A stretch of DNA of 64,000 nucleotides from Leptidea sinapis (GCF_905404315.1 NC_066293.1:3487001-3551000), one strand, 5' to 3'; positions 1 to 10,680 are shown, counted from the stretch's first letter. Notes: generated by a model not told the origin, from the letters alone. Program-made: numbers and translations.

Positions 1-165
1 TGTGGCCAGTCCATCTCCATTTATTATTTATTTATTTTAATTTATTTTGGCATCAAACAGTCACAAAATTACAATTTAAATGTTATATAATTACTAAAGA
101 GAAGACTTATTGTGCCGAAAATTACAATGTTAAATTAAATCCCTTTGTTCTAAACATAAACCAAA

Positions 166-303
166 CCCCCTTATTCATAATAGTCTGCTTACTTAAAGCA
201 TTGCTAATTCTCACTCTGTCTTCTTCTATTGACCTAAGTCAGAATGAGAAAAAACACTCCTTAGCGGCTGTTTAATGTTAGCGGACCAATATGAATAAGG
301 GGG
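166..303. repeat. Short fold-back (MITE-like) repeat
   Basis: The two ends are inverted copies: the left reads CCCCCTTATTCATA and the right reads TATGAATAAGGGGG. The interior stays partly self-complementary for some tens of bases. No ORF lies inside. This is the look of a small non-autonomous DNA element, but no clear target duplication was found, so the class is open. Confidence 0.5.
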
Positions 304-1040
304 AAAGAGTTAACATTTACAACAAACATGTACAATACAATAACTTTTAATATTTTATTCTCCGTTCGTAACAAGATATGCTGATCTATTTTATTAAGTA
401 TGTTGGTTACTTTTGGTTTTTGTCTCAGGTCTTCATTTCAAATGTATAGTAATAATAGGAAAAATAATAAATAGAAGTAGTAAAAGCAAACTCCATCTAC
501 AAGAGAAGATACACAATCAATTTTGAGAAAATAAATGCCTTTTATGCCTAATGAGATTTGAGATGAGGGCATGCCAACAATGGCAATAGACATGCAATGG
601 ACAAGTGGGCCGTCACTAGTTATTATTGTATATCTTTACCACACAAGTATTTCTTAATCCATTATCTTTTGCTTTGTACAACTTCTGGGTGTTAGTAGTT
701 TATTGCATATTATATATGCCCTAACTTAAGACTTACACAATAGGCATAACAAGTATGTTTGTAATTACAGTTAACATAATGATTTACCCAACTTCTGTTT
801 GAGTAGTTTCTTGTTGTGATATTTTTGTCATTTCTTCATGAATATCTTACAGCTTAGGTTGCAGGTTCATAATAAATATTTCTGATCATATCTGAAGGCT
901 TCTGGAAATGTCATTGAAGACAGCTCTATGATGGTCCACTCCGTCTCTGGTGAACACATCAAATGATCAATGTCACTAACACTCTTACGCACCCTTACTG
1001 TCAAGTGTCCACATTGTGGTAATTATTTCCTTCCTCACAA
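304..1040. other. AT-rich non-coding stretch
   Basis: No long ORF, no recognisable repeat ends and no RNA gene were seen here. The right end probably grades into further decayed BEL/Pao sequence, because recognisable pol residues begin just beyond it. Bases 1-165 are likewise AT-rich without a supported feature. Confidence 0.4.
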
Positions 1041-1362
1041 GTTGACGAGTCCGTGTACAGGAGTTCAAGGCAGCGAAACCAACAGTGATTCCGATCTAGG
1101 TCTGGTGAGACCTCTCTCGTAGCAATATGGGCTACATTATCCTTCGTATTTATCCACCACCATTAATGTACAGTGCTTTTCTCTTCTACTGTAATTATTT
1201 TGTCTTGTGTCTGTCTTACTCCACGTGAGATCTGCACACTTGTCGCTACAGGATGTTTTTGACTCCAGCATCAGTTTTCAGATGTTTTCTTCCTTTATCG
1301 AAATGGCCATGCAGCTAGCCTTTACAAATGGTTGCACCTCAAAAGGAGATATCGCTGTCAAC
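1041..1362 (-). pseudogene. BEL/Pao pol relic, RNase H to integrase junction
   Basis: Translated on the minus strand, about 1055-1159 gives a stretch with WWINTKDNVAHIATR followed by DLDRN and WFRCLELLY. This matches the layout of BEL/Pao polyproteins, where a W-x-V-x-T-x-x-N-V-A-D-x-A-T-R block is followed by W-F-x-G-P-x-F-L. Nearer the TTAA at 1363, the residues resemble the I-P-R-x-E-L-Q-A block of the same family. Stops and frame changes interrupt it. It continues on the other side of PB1 at 3644, so one relic was split by that insertion. Family assignment comes from residue patterns only. Confidence 0.6.
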
Positions 1363-1722
1363 TTAACCCTCCACATTCAAGGTGACTAAAACTCACATGT
1401 GGAGTTTGTTATACCCCAGAAATAAAAAATACAAATTCCATAAATAAATTATTTTTGGAATTAAATAATAGGATGTCAATTTTAATAATTTATAAATATT
1501 GGGTGTAAGTAAAACACATTTTATTTATATGTTACAATAGACTATTAATAAATCTATAAAAACTTATATTTTCTTCAAACTAAAAACTAATCAAGCTTTT
1601 TCTCAATGGCTAAATTCAAATGGCACATGTAAAAATCACAGTTTTTCAAATAAACATACTTTGTAATAATTTTATATATATCTAACATAATAACAATTAC
1701 TATTAATTTAAGCAATATTAAT

Positions 1723-3417
1723 TCAGATCTTCTTCATTAAAGTTTTGACACAGTCTTGACAATTAAAATCTGCATGCTCTCTACATATAGGCCTGTAACA
1801 TTTTTTATAAATGCCTAGTCTTTCTGTCCTTTCGCCTCGGACAAATTGAACATTTTTGCATTGTATTAGACCTTTTCGCTGGCGGTTCTTGTATGTTTTC
1901 AAGGAAGGTTTGGGTTTGAAAATATTTGTCAATTCTATTGCGCAGTACCCCAGGAATTCTATGATTCTGTCTTCTTTTGTCTAGGTGCGGTCTTACTAAA
2001 GATAAACATAGTTCATGAATGAATTTATATATGAAACTCTCAAGTTTGATTTATTTTTATGAATTCCATTGTTGAACATGTGTATTATCATACTATTTAT
2101 GCCGGCGTGACTGAGTAAAGTAAAAAATATCGTTAGCGGCCAACACTTAGAATTACGGGAAACATCGTAAGTTTTTGATAATCTATCAACCACATCAACG
2201 CCACTTTTGGTGTGATTGTAAAATGTGATAATAGCCGGTTTTTGCTGAGTTCCTGTTTCAGGATCAATTTCTTTATCGTGATGCAATTACGACATCATCT
2301 TTTTGAAATCCAAATAATGTGGACTTTACCTCACGATTTTTCTTGAAAACAGCTGTTATGGCAGTAAAGCTCCGACTGAATACAGTGAGTTTGTGATGTT
2401 TTAATAAATGATAAGTGCTTTCGTAACTTGTAAAAAAAAAGATTGTGAAAAACATCGTACCAATTTGGTCAAATACATCGTAGGGTTTCTTACTAACGAC
2501 ATAATGACTTTTTTCATATTGTTTCCCGCAATATATTTCCATATTTAGGATGTAATAGGTCATATTATCCACTTGAGCATAAATTTTTATACCATACTTC
2601 GTTGGTTTAGATGTTATATACTGGCGAAAACCGCATCGCCCACTAAAGGCCACCAGTTCTTCATCCAAAGTAAGGTTTTCATACGGGATGTAAGCATCTT
2701 GACTATTCTTTACAAATTGTTCGAATGTACATCTGATTGGTGCTAGTCGTCGATCCGTTTTTATTCTCTCGTTTCGCGTAGCAGAACTATCAAATCTTAA
2801 ATTCCTCAATAAGAAAGTATACCGGCTTCTACACATTGTGTCTCGAAATACAGCCATCCCTGTGCCATCGGTGGCCCATAAGTCGATCGTGTTTTTTACG
2901 ACCAGAACGTGCTAAACCAGACAAAAAGAGTAAACCAAATAGTGGTTTCATTTCTTCCTGTGTCGTTTCCGATTTTTGAGGATCGTTGGTAGACTGCAAA
3001 CGGATTTTTTATTGGTGCAATTTACGATATCAGCAATCATGTCATCAGTAATAAATAATAAAAAGCACTGAATAGGTGAATTTTTGTCCCTTGCAACTGA
3101 TTTTATGCCAGGTAGATCACGAATACAATTTTCATCTCAGGTGCGAATCGCCAGTCGGTATGGATTCTTTTGGCAATTTGTAACCCCATCTTTACCTTTG
3201 TAGTATCCCAAATTTGTTTGTAACTCTGAGAGAGGTATTTCATCATTGTCTGAATCAAAAGATGGTATGTCAGCATCCACTTCACTATCTGTATTGCTTT
3301 GATTACTGATCTGCATCATCATCCGACTCTTCTTCTTCATTCATATATTCTAAGTCAAAATCATCGTTTTCTTCGGTCAATACTCGTAATATTTCGTCTT
3401 CCGATAGATGAGACATT
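1723..3417 (-). pseudogene. PB1 piggyBac transposase, disrupted
   Basis: This would be a DDE_Tnp_1_7 transposase that cuts and pastes at TTAA. The likely start at 3417 opens with MSHLSEDEILRVL and an acidic segment, typical of PGBD-like proteins. That frame stops near 3300 and is picked up by another (SEVDADIPSFDSDNDE). The core at 2273-2857 includes NLTLDEELVAF and FRQYITSKPTKYGIKIY, matching the first catalytic-aspartate region. A short deletion separates it from 1996-2286, which contains GVDVVDRL, the distal aspartate motif. The last part (1723-1932) carries a cysteine- and histidine-rich C-terminal tail. At least three frame breaks make it non-functional as it stands. Confidence 0.85.
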
Positions 3418-3527
3418 TTTTATTAATATTATATCTTGCTAACAATATCTTTTCACGTTAAACATCATAATGAAACACATAAATAAATAAAAAATAAAAG
3501 TAGTTACACATACCTTTTGAGCCACGT

Positions 3528-3643
3528 GCAATACAAGGTGGGGTGTGCGATACCCAAGCACACTTTACGCGTTTTTTGTTAAAATAAATATTCGAAATTT
3601 TCAACCGCTGGGGTATGTCATACCCCACCTTGTACACGGAGGG
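3528..3643. repeat. PB1 terminal hairpin: terminus plus subterminal inverted copy
   Basis: The right terminal block, with its GGTGGGGTATGACATACCCC core on the minus strand, is mirrored about 80 bases inward by ACAAGGTGGGGTGTGCGATA on the plus strand. The PB1 end can therefore fold into a stem of about 30 bp with a loop of about 40 bases. The same hairpin is kept at 13405-13520, 25559-25674, 42587-42702 and 50784-50899. Confidence 0.7.
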
Positions 3644-4690
3644 TTAAGCGACAATTTAGCGTGCCCTGTGATTTGCCCAATAAGAATATTGCTCTCGCCG
3701 GTGTCGTCTCGGAAATATAGCATAACGGCGTACGTTAATTCGCTAGCGTCCGCAAACACGTCATGTAGCTGTGATGGCGCTTGGTTGCAGCCCTCACAAC
3801 ATAGTAGTATTGCGTCACTGCGTAGTGTCTTTAGGTACAATATCCAATCTTACCATTGTTTCTCGATTTCCCCACCTAGTTGTTCACTCCAATCTATATC
3901 GCACCTCGACAGCTCTTGTAAGATGCGTCTGTCTTGAACCACCCAACCCAATGCAACGGCTCTCTTTCGCACCTTCGTAGCTATAAGGTAAGGTAGCTAG
4001 AAGGTGCCAATTGCCTTGATCTATTAGAATCGGTGGGTTCATTTTCCTATACGGCAATTTGTATTTCATCCACTTAAGGAGTTTGCACTCCTCGATGTCA
4101 GCCTTTGTTACTGTTGCGGGGATAACTGTTTATATGAACGAGACCCTGTTAAATTTCATTGTCACGATTTTCATATTGGCGATGGCCTCTTTTTTTTAGT
4201 GGCTCTATTGAGCCCTTTATGCCTGTGCGTTCGGCTATTGCAGAGTCTACCAAATTCACGGTGGATCCATTATCGAGCAAAGCGTATGACTCGACTTCTC
4301 CCACCGGTCCGGCCCCCGGGACCGGTACTATTTGCCAATAGGACTGTGACCCATTCTCGACCCAGTTGAGAGCAATCACATCGGGTCGGCTGAAGCGAGC
4401 TTCTATTATTTTCCACTATTTTGAGTTGGATCTGAAATAACTCCTTTTCGGCTTGGATTCGACGAATCTTCTCCTTCCGCTAATTTACTATTGAGTGTTG
4501 CCTTATGCTTCCAATCAATCATGTCTCCGGCATCGTTAATAACTCACCATAAGTGCGCCCTACTTATATGGACCCAATGAAACGGACAGGCTACCATAAT
4601 CGGCTAAGATTGAGGATGCCTTGTGGTGATCAATTAAAATAACTAAATCTGAATGAAAAAAATGAGACGAAGTGACCGGTAGTGGAACTA
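3644..4690 (-). pseudogene. BEL/Pao relic, gag end to protease and RNase H (unit 0)
   Basis: Read on the minus strand this is a collapsed BEL/Pao polyprotein. Around 4149-4379 an aspartic-protease motif is visible: ALLDNGSTVNLVD, with the catalytic Asp of the D-x-G-S-T type. Around 3884-4069 the residues PPILIDQGNWHLLATLP match the block that follows the protease. Around 3601-3840, YLKTLRSDAI and DVFADASELTYAV match the end of the RT/RNase H region. The RT core between these is missing. This copy lacks LINE-A and both Harbingers, so it preserves the unfilled target sites (near 4039, 4550-4552 and 3736-3738). Similarity to the array units ends near 4688. Confidence 0.75.
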
Positions 4691-5451
4691 TGGGGCGGCA
4701 GCAGCGATACTGTACTATCGACACTATTGAGAGACGGACTATACTATACTATACAGGAACTCGTTATATAAATAACTTTCTTTCTTCCTGTCTCGTGGAG
4801 GAGTGTACTCTTAAAACGTATGGTAGAAGCGTCTTAGATGCGTGTGTCTCAAACGTCAGAGCGTGTGCCCGGTCTCACAAATACAATGTTATATACTCAT
4901 TTGTATCCCTGCCACCGTCCACTGTTTCCCAACCGTTTCCCACGCCTCACACACTTGAGCAATTTATTTTCTTAGTTCACAATTTTATAAAAATAACTAC
5001 AGTAGAAGAGAAATGCTTTCTAAATTACATGTAGTGGACTGTAAACTAAGACAGTAATACACAAACTATTGATGTTAAGACGGCCAATTTTCCTACTTTC
5101 TACTAATATTAATACTACACTAAATACCCGACGATCCCTTTCAGCTGTTGAGTAAGAGCCTTGTAACGTAACTATTACTGTATCCTGTACATATTTCTTA
5201 ATATATAGCCCAAGAGACTCACTCAAATTTGTGGTAGTCGGACTTGCAGGAAGTTTGAGAAAAAATTGTTGAATGAAAGCGTTTTTTATCAACGCTGTAT
5301 TGATGAGATATTTGATTGTATTGTATATGTGCATGTGGCATCATCGGAACACCCAACTAATATACCCATATTACGCCATTATTACCCATACGGTCACGGG
5401 AAACAGCTAGTAGATTGTAATTAACCAAATATATTATATTTCCACTTTTAG
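4691..5451. other. Non-coding stretch upstream of the ZAD exon
   Basis: A 120-residue ORF (4672-5034, plus) and a 104-residue ORF (5020-5334, minus) are open here, but neither shows a domain, a composition or splice sites that support a gene. The first exon of the zinc-finger gene was looked for here and not found. 5440-5451 is the pyrimidine tract and AG acceptor of the next exon. Confidence 0.4.
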
Positions 5452-5581
5452 TTATCTCAACTGGACGGCGAACCAGATGGGAGATTAATATGTGCAACAT
5501 GTGTCATAAGGTTACGTGAAGCGAACAGCTTTCGACTACAGGTCTTGTTATGTGAAGAAAGACTCTTAGCCAGGTTTCAAG
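5452..5581 (+). CDS. ZAD-C2H2 zinc-finger gene, exon with second half of ZAD domain
   Basis: This 130-base exon lies between an acceptor (TCCACTTTTAG) and a donor (CAAG/GTGTGT). Its open frame encodes DGEPDGRLICATCVIRLREA, then NSFRLQVLLCEERLLARFQ. C-x2-C followed by an amphipathic helix is the second half of the insect ZAD (zinc-finger-associated domain), which dimerises arthropod C2H2 factors. The exon ends in phase 1, and the next three exons all continue that phase. The first Cys pair must lie in an upstream exon, either lost in the transposon-filled sequence to the left or outside the window. ZAD proteins are nuclear DNA-binding factors. The target of this one is unknown. Confidence 0.8.
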
Positions 5582-5599
5582 GTGTGTCACACGTGCTTT

Positions 5600-5850
5600 A
5601 TACATTGAACAATTTGTTATGTTTTTAAAGTGATAACCCTCACTTCTAGTATTAATACACAAATCAAATTAGAAAACAAAATTTTATAAACGATGCGGGA
5701 CTCGAACCCACGACCTCTCGCGTTCCATGCGAGTGCTCTCCCAACTGCAGGATCTATTTTACAGTTGATAATCTGCTCAACACCAATATTTGCATATTAG
5801 GAAATTGACTTGAGATGTCGCTCTTGTTAATTTAAACAAGCCACAACCTG
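5600..5850 (-). repeat. tRNA-derived SINE copy, minus strand
   Basis: Around 5693-5760 the minus strand shows GGGAGAGCACTCGCATGGAA and GGTTCGAGTCCCGCATCG: D-arm remnant, anticodon stem, and T-arm with B box. The 5' half of the D arm is damaged. Flanking sequence on both sides recurs with the copies at 8.4-8.9 kb (for example the stretch with CCTCACTTCT and the stretch with GATAATCTGCTCAACACC), so the repeat is longer than the tRNA part. Confidence 0.65.
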
Positions 5851-5891
5851 AGAGTTGAACAATGCATACAAGATTTTATGACGATAGACTC

Positions 5892-5963
5892 GAACGGTTA
5901 GCTCAATTGGGAGAGCACTCGCACGGAAGGCGAGAGGTCGTGGCTTCGAGTCCTGCATCGTTC
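5892..5963 (+). repeat. tRNA-like SINE head, 72 nt, complete acceptor stem
   Basis: The segment folds as a cloverleaf. The acceptor arms GAACGGT and ATCGTTC pair over all 7 positions, the D stem is GCTC/GAGC, and the anticodon stem is CTCGC/GCGAG around loop ACGGAAG. The T arm holds TTCGAGT but its stem is imperfect. The apparent anticodon is GGA, preceded by C instead of U33, and the variable arm is short, which does not fit a real serine tRNA. It is best read as the head of a tRNA-derived SINE. It is inverted relative to the copy at 5600-5850, in the same intron. Confidence 0.6.
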
Positions 5964-6450
5964 ATAAATGTAAAGGAAAAATTTACAAAATGAATTTTAA
6001 CGATGTGCACACCAACAAATATTTTGACACCCTGACATTAGTTGGTCAACTAGACCATTGTACTGTACTTCAGCTACCTTATGGTAGCTAATATGTCTAC
6101 TGAACCACAATCGACAATTTTTGAGTGATGGTCATAATCTACCAAAGTTTAGTTTGAAATTTCCTACACAAACAACCCAACTGTAGAATGAAGATTCCTT
6201 GACTAGTATCTCCTAGGTGACTCCATTATGACAGAAGAAATGCATAAAATCCTTTATTTTCCCAAAATTGATTGAATTGGAATTATTTTTAATGTCAATG
6301 GAAGTGGTACTATCATTTCGAAAAAACATGATATTAAAGAAACTGCCTGTGCAATAACTCCCCATTTAAAAAAAACAATTTATGCAATATATATGTTTCA
6401 TTGCGATTGCTGTAAAATAATAATATTTTTAAATTTTTCTGTATCAACAG

Positions 6451-6555
6451 ATGATGATAAGCCAATAAAGGAAGAAATTATCATCAAGGATGAAGTTTCT
6501 CTGGATGCTGAGCCGATGTATGACGATGAACCTGCTGATGATATTCACAGTGATA
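6451..6555 (+). CDS. ZAD-C2H2 gene, acidic linker exon
   Basis: This 105-base exon lies between acceptor GTATCAACAG and donor GATA/GTATGT. Joined in phase 1 to the previous exon, it reads DDDKPIKEEIIIKDEV and continues through EPMYDDEPADDIHSD. ZAD proteins normally carry an acidic, lysine-containing linker between the dimerisation domain and the fingers, so composition and position both fit. It leaves in phase 1. The exon is defined by splice-site sequence and frame continuity only; no transcript was available. Confidence 0.75.
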
Positions 6556-6629
6556 GTATGTTTTTTTTATATATTTTATACAGTTCATGTGAAAATATTT
6601 ATTCAACAATACATCAATTCCTTAAATAA

Positions 6630-7765
6630 ACCTGCCCTGTACTTTCCCCGGGGCGTAAAAAGAATAGGGGAGTCCCAGGCCCATGGGTGTCGTAAGAGGC
6701 GACTAAGAGCTTTTTAGAAGTGGGAGAGTCACGCTGCCGTCTTTTGACGTCAGCACAATCGGGCCAGACTCGTCCGGGTTAATTATCACACTCGCAGAAT
6801 TACCGGCGTGAAGTAGCGGCCTAGTGCCGCTATGTTTCGCATAGGTTAGTGTCGAGGACCGGTGGCCATGCAGGTCTCTCTCGGGAAATCGTCGACCAGT
6901 GCCGGGAGAAACTTGTGTCTTCTATCGAGTCCTCTCTTGAGAAGGTCGCGGAATGGGGTAAATTGAAGCTTGTCCAATTTACCCCCCGAAGACTCAAGTT
7001 TGCGCGTTTACCACAAAAAAACCCCATTTGTCGTATCACCGCTCTTCGACAACACTCCCTTAAAGCCTCGCCTAGCATCGGAATACTGGGTCTCGAAATC
7101 TCGAGCGATTGCCAATTTCGTGGTCATCTGGAGGGAAAAGCCAAATTGGTTTCAAAGAAACTGGGCGTCATTAATAGAGCACGGCAATACTTCAAGCCGG
7201 CCCACATTATAGCGCTCTACAAAGCGCAGGTCCGGCCACACAGAGTTTTGCTGTCATCTCTGGTATGGCGCACCCCAGTATCAGCTCGATCCATTTGAAC
7301 CCGTGCAACGTAGAGCAGCTCGAATTGTGGGGGACCCAGTGTGAACGGCTGAATCACTTGGCGATGCGTAGAGAAGTCGCTTCATTGTGGGTATTCTACC
7401 GCATTTATCACGGGGAGTGTTCCGAAGAGCTGTTGAACCTGATTCCTGCCGCCGAATTCCACCTTCGCACGACACGCCACAAGTTAGGATATCTTCCCCA
7501 CCATCTGGATGTGTGGCGGTCCTCCACAGTGCGGTTTTCAAGGAGCTTTCTTCCAACTACTACAAAGCTGTGGAATGAACTTCCTTGCGCGGTGTTTCGG
7601 GGACGATACAACATGGGTACCTTCAAAAAAAGCACGTACACCTTCCTTAAAGGCCGGCAACGCTCCTGTCATTCCTCTGGTGTTGCAAGAGATTGTGGGC
7701 GGCGGTGATCACTTAACACCAGATGACCAGTACACTCATCTGTCCTCCTTTTCCATAAAAAATTC
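6630..7765 (+). mobile_element. LINE 3' fragment (CR1/Jockey-type) in intron 2
   Basis: After a non-coding leader containing CAGGCCCATGGGTGTCGTAA, two overlapping plus-strand frames (6849-7298 and 7265-7708) give the end of a LINE reverse transcriptase. They include GILGLEISSDCQFRGHLEGK, AQVRPHRVLLSSLVW, then VASLWVFYRIYHGECSEELL and TTTKLWNELPCAVF. This is the C-terminal 'thumb' region shared by CR1- and Jockey-type elements, and the two frames are one protein split by a frameshift near 7270. No RT catalytic core remains. It is a dead, 5'-truncated copy that sits wholly inside the zinc-finger gene intron, in the sense orientation. Confidence 0.75.
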
Positions 7766-7847
7766 ATGCACTCAAAAACGGAAAGACTAAGTGCTTGTTA
7801 ATCAATTTATAAAATTAAAATTATTTAATGATTTGTAATATTTTAAG

Positions 7848-8003
7848 GCTTAGAACAACAAGAACATCCTAAGAAGAAAAGTACCAAGCATCACTCGAAG
7901 AGGAAAACAAAGAAAAGCAAGAGAACCAAAGAGAATATAACAGATGAAACACTTCTCAAAGTTGAAAGACTTAATAGGAGGCTGCAAGAGATGCAATATA
8001 ATG
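7848..8003 (+). CDS. ZAD-C2H2 gene, basic linker exon
   Basis: This 156-base exon lies between acceptor ATATTTTAAG and donor AATG/GTGAGC. In the shared phase it encodes LEQQEHPKKKSTKHHSKRKT and continues through KKSKRTKENITDETLLKVER to LQEMQYN. It is strongly basic at first, which could act as a nuclear localisation signal, then helical. 156 is a multiple of three, so the exon could be skipped without changing frame. The call rests on good splice signals and exact frame continuity with the flanking exons. Confidence 0.7.
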
Positions 8004-9208
8004 GTGAGCTCCTTGCGAATTTCTCATCATACTCAACACTAAGATACTAAGGGCTTGTCATCCACGATGTTGTTGAGGGAATCACAGTGGGTTTCAGCGG
8101 GATAGTGAAGTTGTGACAAATATTCGAGACAAGGCTTAGCTGGAGTCACTAGTTTCAGCAGCGCCAAACTAATGTTATAGAAGGAAGGATCTGTTGATAC
8201 TTTTTTTTGCTATATGCTGATGTTAAGGTTTTTAAACATCTCACCTTTTTGTCTGTATCTAAAACCATCCTAGGTCTTTTGGGGTCTTGAATCTCTTGCT
8301 TAGTATCCGGGTCTATGATAGTGTCATTCCTCTTTCTTTTAATAGATGAGGTGCCTGCTCCGGTGTCTATTTCCATGGACATGTTGTAAATTTTCTTCTT
8401 TGGCAATATAATATTCAAATAATAGAAGGAATTAATAGGAAATTTTGATACAAATTTAATTTGTACCAAAATTCATTAACGATGCTGAACCCGAACCCGC
8501 GCCTCTCGGGTTCCGTCCGAGGGCTCTCAACAACTGAGCCAACCGTCCAAGTGACGTATGGATCGTAAGTCTTGGTATGTCATGTTCAACTTCAGCTTCA
8601 TCTAAAGGAGCTACTTTACAGTCGATAACCTGCTCAACCCCAATAATTGCATATTAAGAAACTGACTTGAGTGTCGTTATTGCTAATCTAAACAGTTTGG
8701 ATTTTTAAATGATATTCCTCACTTCTGGGATTAAATATACAAATTTCAGTTGTACCAAAATTCATTGGGCGATGCGGGACTCGAACCTGCGACTTACGGG
8801 TTGCGTCCGAGCGCTCTTACCTACTGAGCTAATAATTCAGAGACAACAACTAAACTAATCAACACTAAAATAATATTGCAAAGTGACCCTGGTCTACTAT
8901 AGAAGGCCGCGTGTGTACTCTAGGGTTAAAATTGTATGAAATTTTTCAAAAATCTTTCAAATTGGGTCCCTTATACTGTGAAGTAGTACTGTTGATCGAG
9001 TTTCGACCGTACAGTCGAGTAAACAGCATGATTTACTTTCGATGCGTCATAGGACGGTTATTTTAGCGGTATAGTCTGTCGGCACAATTTTCAAATTAAA
9101 ATATTTAAATTCCTAATCAAGAAGTGCTAATGAAACTACCACTTCGTCTTGATCGGTCAGACAGTTTATATTCATTAGATTTTAAGTAAACAAAAATATT
9201 CGTTTCAG
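8004..9208 (-). repeat. Two tRNA-derived SINE copies in intron 3
   Basis: Two minus-strand tRNA-like cores are present. One is at about 8482-8553 (D arm GGCTCAGTTGTTGAGAGC, anticodon stem around ACGGAAC, B box GGTTCGGGTTC). The other is at about 8765-8835 (TTAGCTCAGTAGGTAAGAGC, B box GGTTCGAGTCC). Between them lies the shared body that also flanks the copy at 5.6-5.85 kb. Acceptor stems are degenerate (6 of 7 pairs in the first, mostly lost in the second). A minus ORF at 8155-8469 (RKRNDTIIDPDTKQE) lies near them and is not recognised. Confidence 0.6.
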
Positions 9209-10284
9209 ACACTTTCCCGAAAGCAGAAAAAAAAGAAGAAACATCACTATCCTTAGAAAATATTATAACACTGGTGGAGAATTCGTATGTGTGTCCATTC
9301 GACACATCATTTAGTGACTACTTCTGTGTTTACTGCAGAACTATATTTACTGATCCGATAAAATTAAGAGAGCATACATACACACATGACCCACAGACTA
9401 TCAAAGACGTATTGGCCAAATACACAGCAACAAAGAAAATACAACTCGACCTCTATAGAGTAGACTGTCGGCTGTGTACGGAAGTCATAACTGACATTGG
9501 CAGTTTGAAACGTCACCTAGCGTCACACGGGAAGACAGTTCACGAAGCGCCAAACGAGTTTTTGGAGTTTAAATTGACATCTGGAAAGCTGTTTTGTTTG
9601 GAATGTGGACGAGGATTTGCATTTTTTCACGCTCTAAAAAAACATATGGCACAGCACTTTGGCACGTGTATCTGCGATGTGTGCGGTGCACATTATTTCG
9701 AAGAACGAATGTTGTACCTTCATCAGAAAACTCACCAGAAGAGTGATGAGGTGTTCAAATGTGTTGAGTGCGGTAAAGAGTTCAAATCCAAATACACAAG
9801 GTATTTGCACATATTCAAGATGCATAAAAATGAAGCCGCATACCCTTGCAGTAAATGTGATGAAATGTTTTTCTCATACAGCCTTCGGTATCGTCATAAG
9901 ATCGATGTTCACGGTGAAGAAAGACAATTTAAATGCGAAGTCTGTGACAGATCATATGACAGCAGGAAATCCTTACGAGAACACAATAGAAGACTGCATT
10001 TAAAGATATTAAAGCATGCTTGTCATATGTGTGACAAACGTTTTTACCTACCTTCACGGTTAAAAGAACATTTGGCGACTCATACAGGTGAGAGAAACTT
10101 CAGGTGTGATTTTTGTGGAAAAACTTATCCGCGTCTAAGAGGTTTAAAAGTGCATATGCAGGCACATATTATAGATAAAAAGTTTAAATGTGATTTGTGT
10201 GGGATTACCTTTGCACATAAAGTAAGTTTGAAGATTCATTTGAAGAGACAGCATCAAAATGAGAGTTTTAACCAGCCTAACTGA
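9209..10284 (+). CDS. ZAD-C2H2 gene, terminal exon with ten zinc fingers
   Basis: The terminal exon follows acceptor ATTCGTTTCAG and continues the frame of the upstream exons. It ends at the stop TGA after NESFNQPN. Ten C2H2 fingers are visible in order, each C-x2-C then about 12 residues then H-x3/5-H. They begin with CVYCRTIF, CRLCTEVI, CLECGRGF, CDVCGAHY, CVECGKEF, CSKCDEMF, CEVCDRSY, CHMCDKRF, CDFCGKTY and CDLCGITF. The linker HTGER appears once, between fingers 8 and 9; the others are irregular, as in many ZAD proteins. The product would be a nuclear sequence-specific DNA-binding protein. No disruption is seen, and this is the only intact-looking host coding region in the window. Confidence 0.92.
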
Positions 10285-10570
10285 TCACATTTATCGATGA
10301 GTCATGTGATAACACCGTCAGTGAGGTTGAACTACCTATGTTGGTGGTCTCTTTTTCGCTACAGTTAATTATGGAGAATTATGCAGTCGATCCAGTCTCG
10401 ACATTCACATAGATCTGTGTTCAAATTTGGCGTACCAATGTAATATATCTCTGTTTTTGCTAATTGATAAGTAATAGCCACATTAATGTACATTGATAAG
10501 ATTGAAATTGTTTTTTAATTTCTATCATCCTTTAATCTTTAACATGGGGGTATTCATAAAAGCTACTAAA
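10285..10570 (+). other. Presumed 3' UTR of the zinc-finger gene
   Basis: Nothing coding is supported here. The stretch directly follows the stop of the terminal exon. No AATAAA with a following GT-rich element could be assigned with confidence. Confidence 0.35.
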
Positions 10571-10680
10571 AACACACACACGCACTCACGCATACACACG
10601 CACAAACACGCATCACACATACACACAGACACACACACACACACACGCATACACACAATAACACACTACACACACACTTT
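10571..10680 (+). repeat. Imperfect (CA)n microsatellite
   Basis: About 110 bases are dominated by AC dinucleotides, interrupted by ACGC, CATACACAC and similar variants. The 80-residue ORF across it (THTHSRIHTHKH...) is an artefact of the repeat. Confidence 0.9.

Larger units (their letters stand above)
1367..3643 (-). mobile_element. piggyBac-like element PB1 (2277 bp), TTAA flanks
   Basis: Both ends abut TTAA (1363-1366 and 3644-3647), the target duplication expected for piggyBac. The termini are CCCTCCACATTCAAGGTG at the left and, read inward on the minus strand, CCCTCCGTGTACAAGGTG at the right. They share 15 or 16 of 18 bases. The element lies inside a BEL/Pao relic whose coding sense resumes on both sides. 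The internal transposase is broken. Truncated 5' halves of the same element recur at 13342-13520, 24666-25674, 41691-42702 and 49891-50899, each ending at the same terminus and TTAA. Confidence 0.9.

Noticed and set aside
4672..5334. ORFs of 120 (plus) and 104 (minus) residues as possible genes or the missing ZAD exon
   Set aside because: No C-x2-C ZAD first half, no splice sites in phase, no domain. Length is within chance for this composition.
5892..5963. Functional tRNA-Ser(GGA)
   Set aside because: Short variable arm, C at position 33 and an imperfect T stem. Relatives with decayed stems occur nearby with shared flanking sequence, as expected for a SINE.
8155..8469. 104-residue minus ORF in intron 3 as a nested gene
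   Set aside because: Only a lysine/aspartate-rich stretch is coding-like. There is no domain, it is near SINE sequence, and no promoter or splice evidence was seen.
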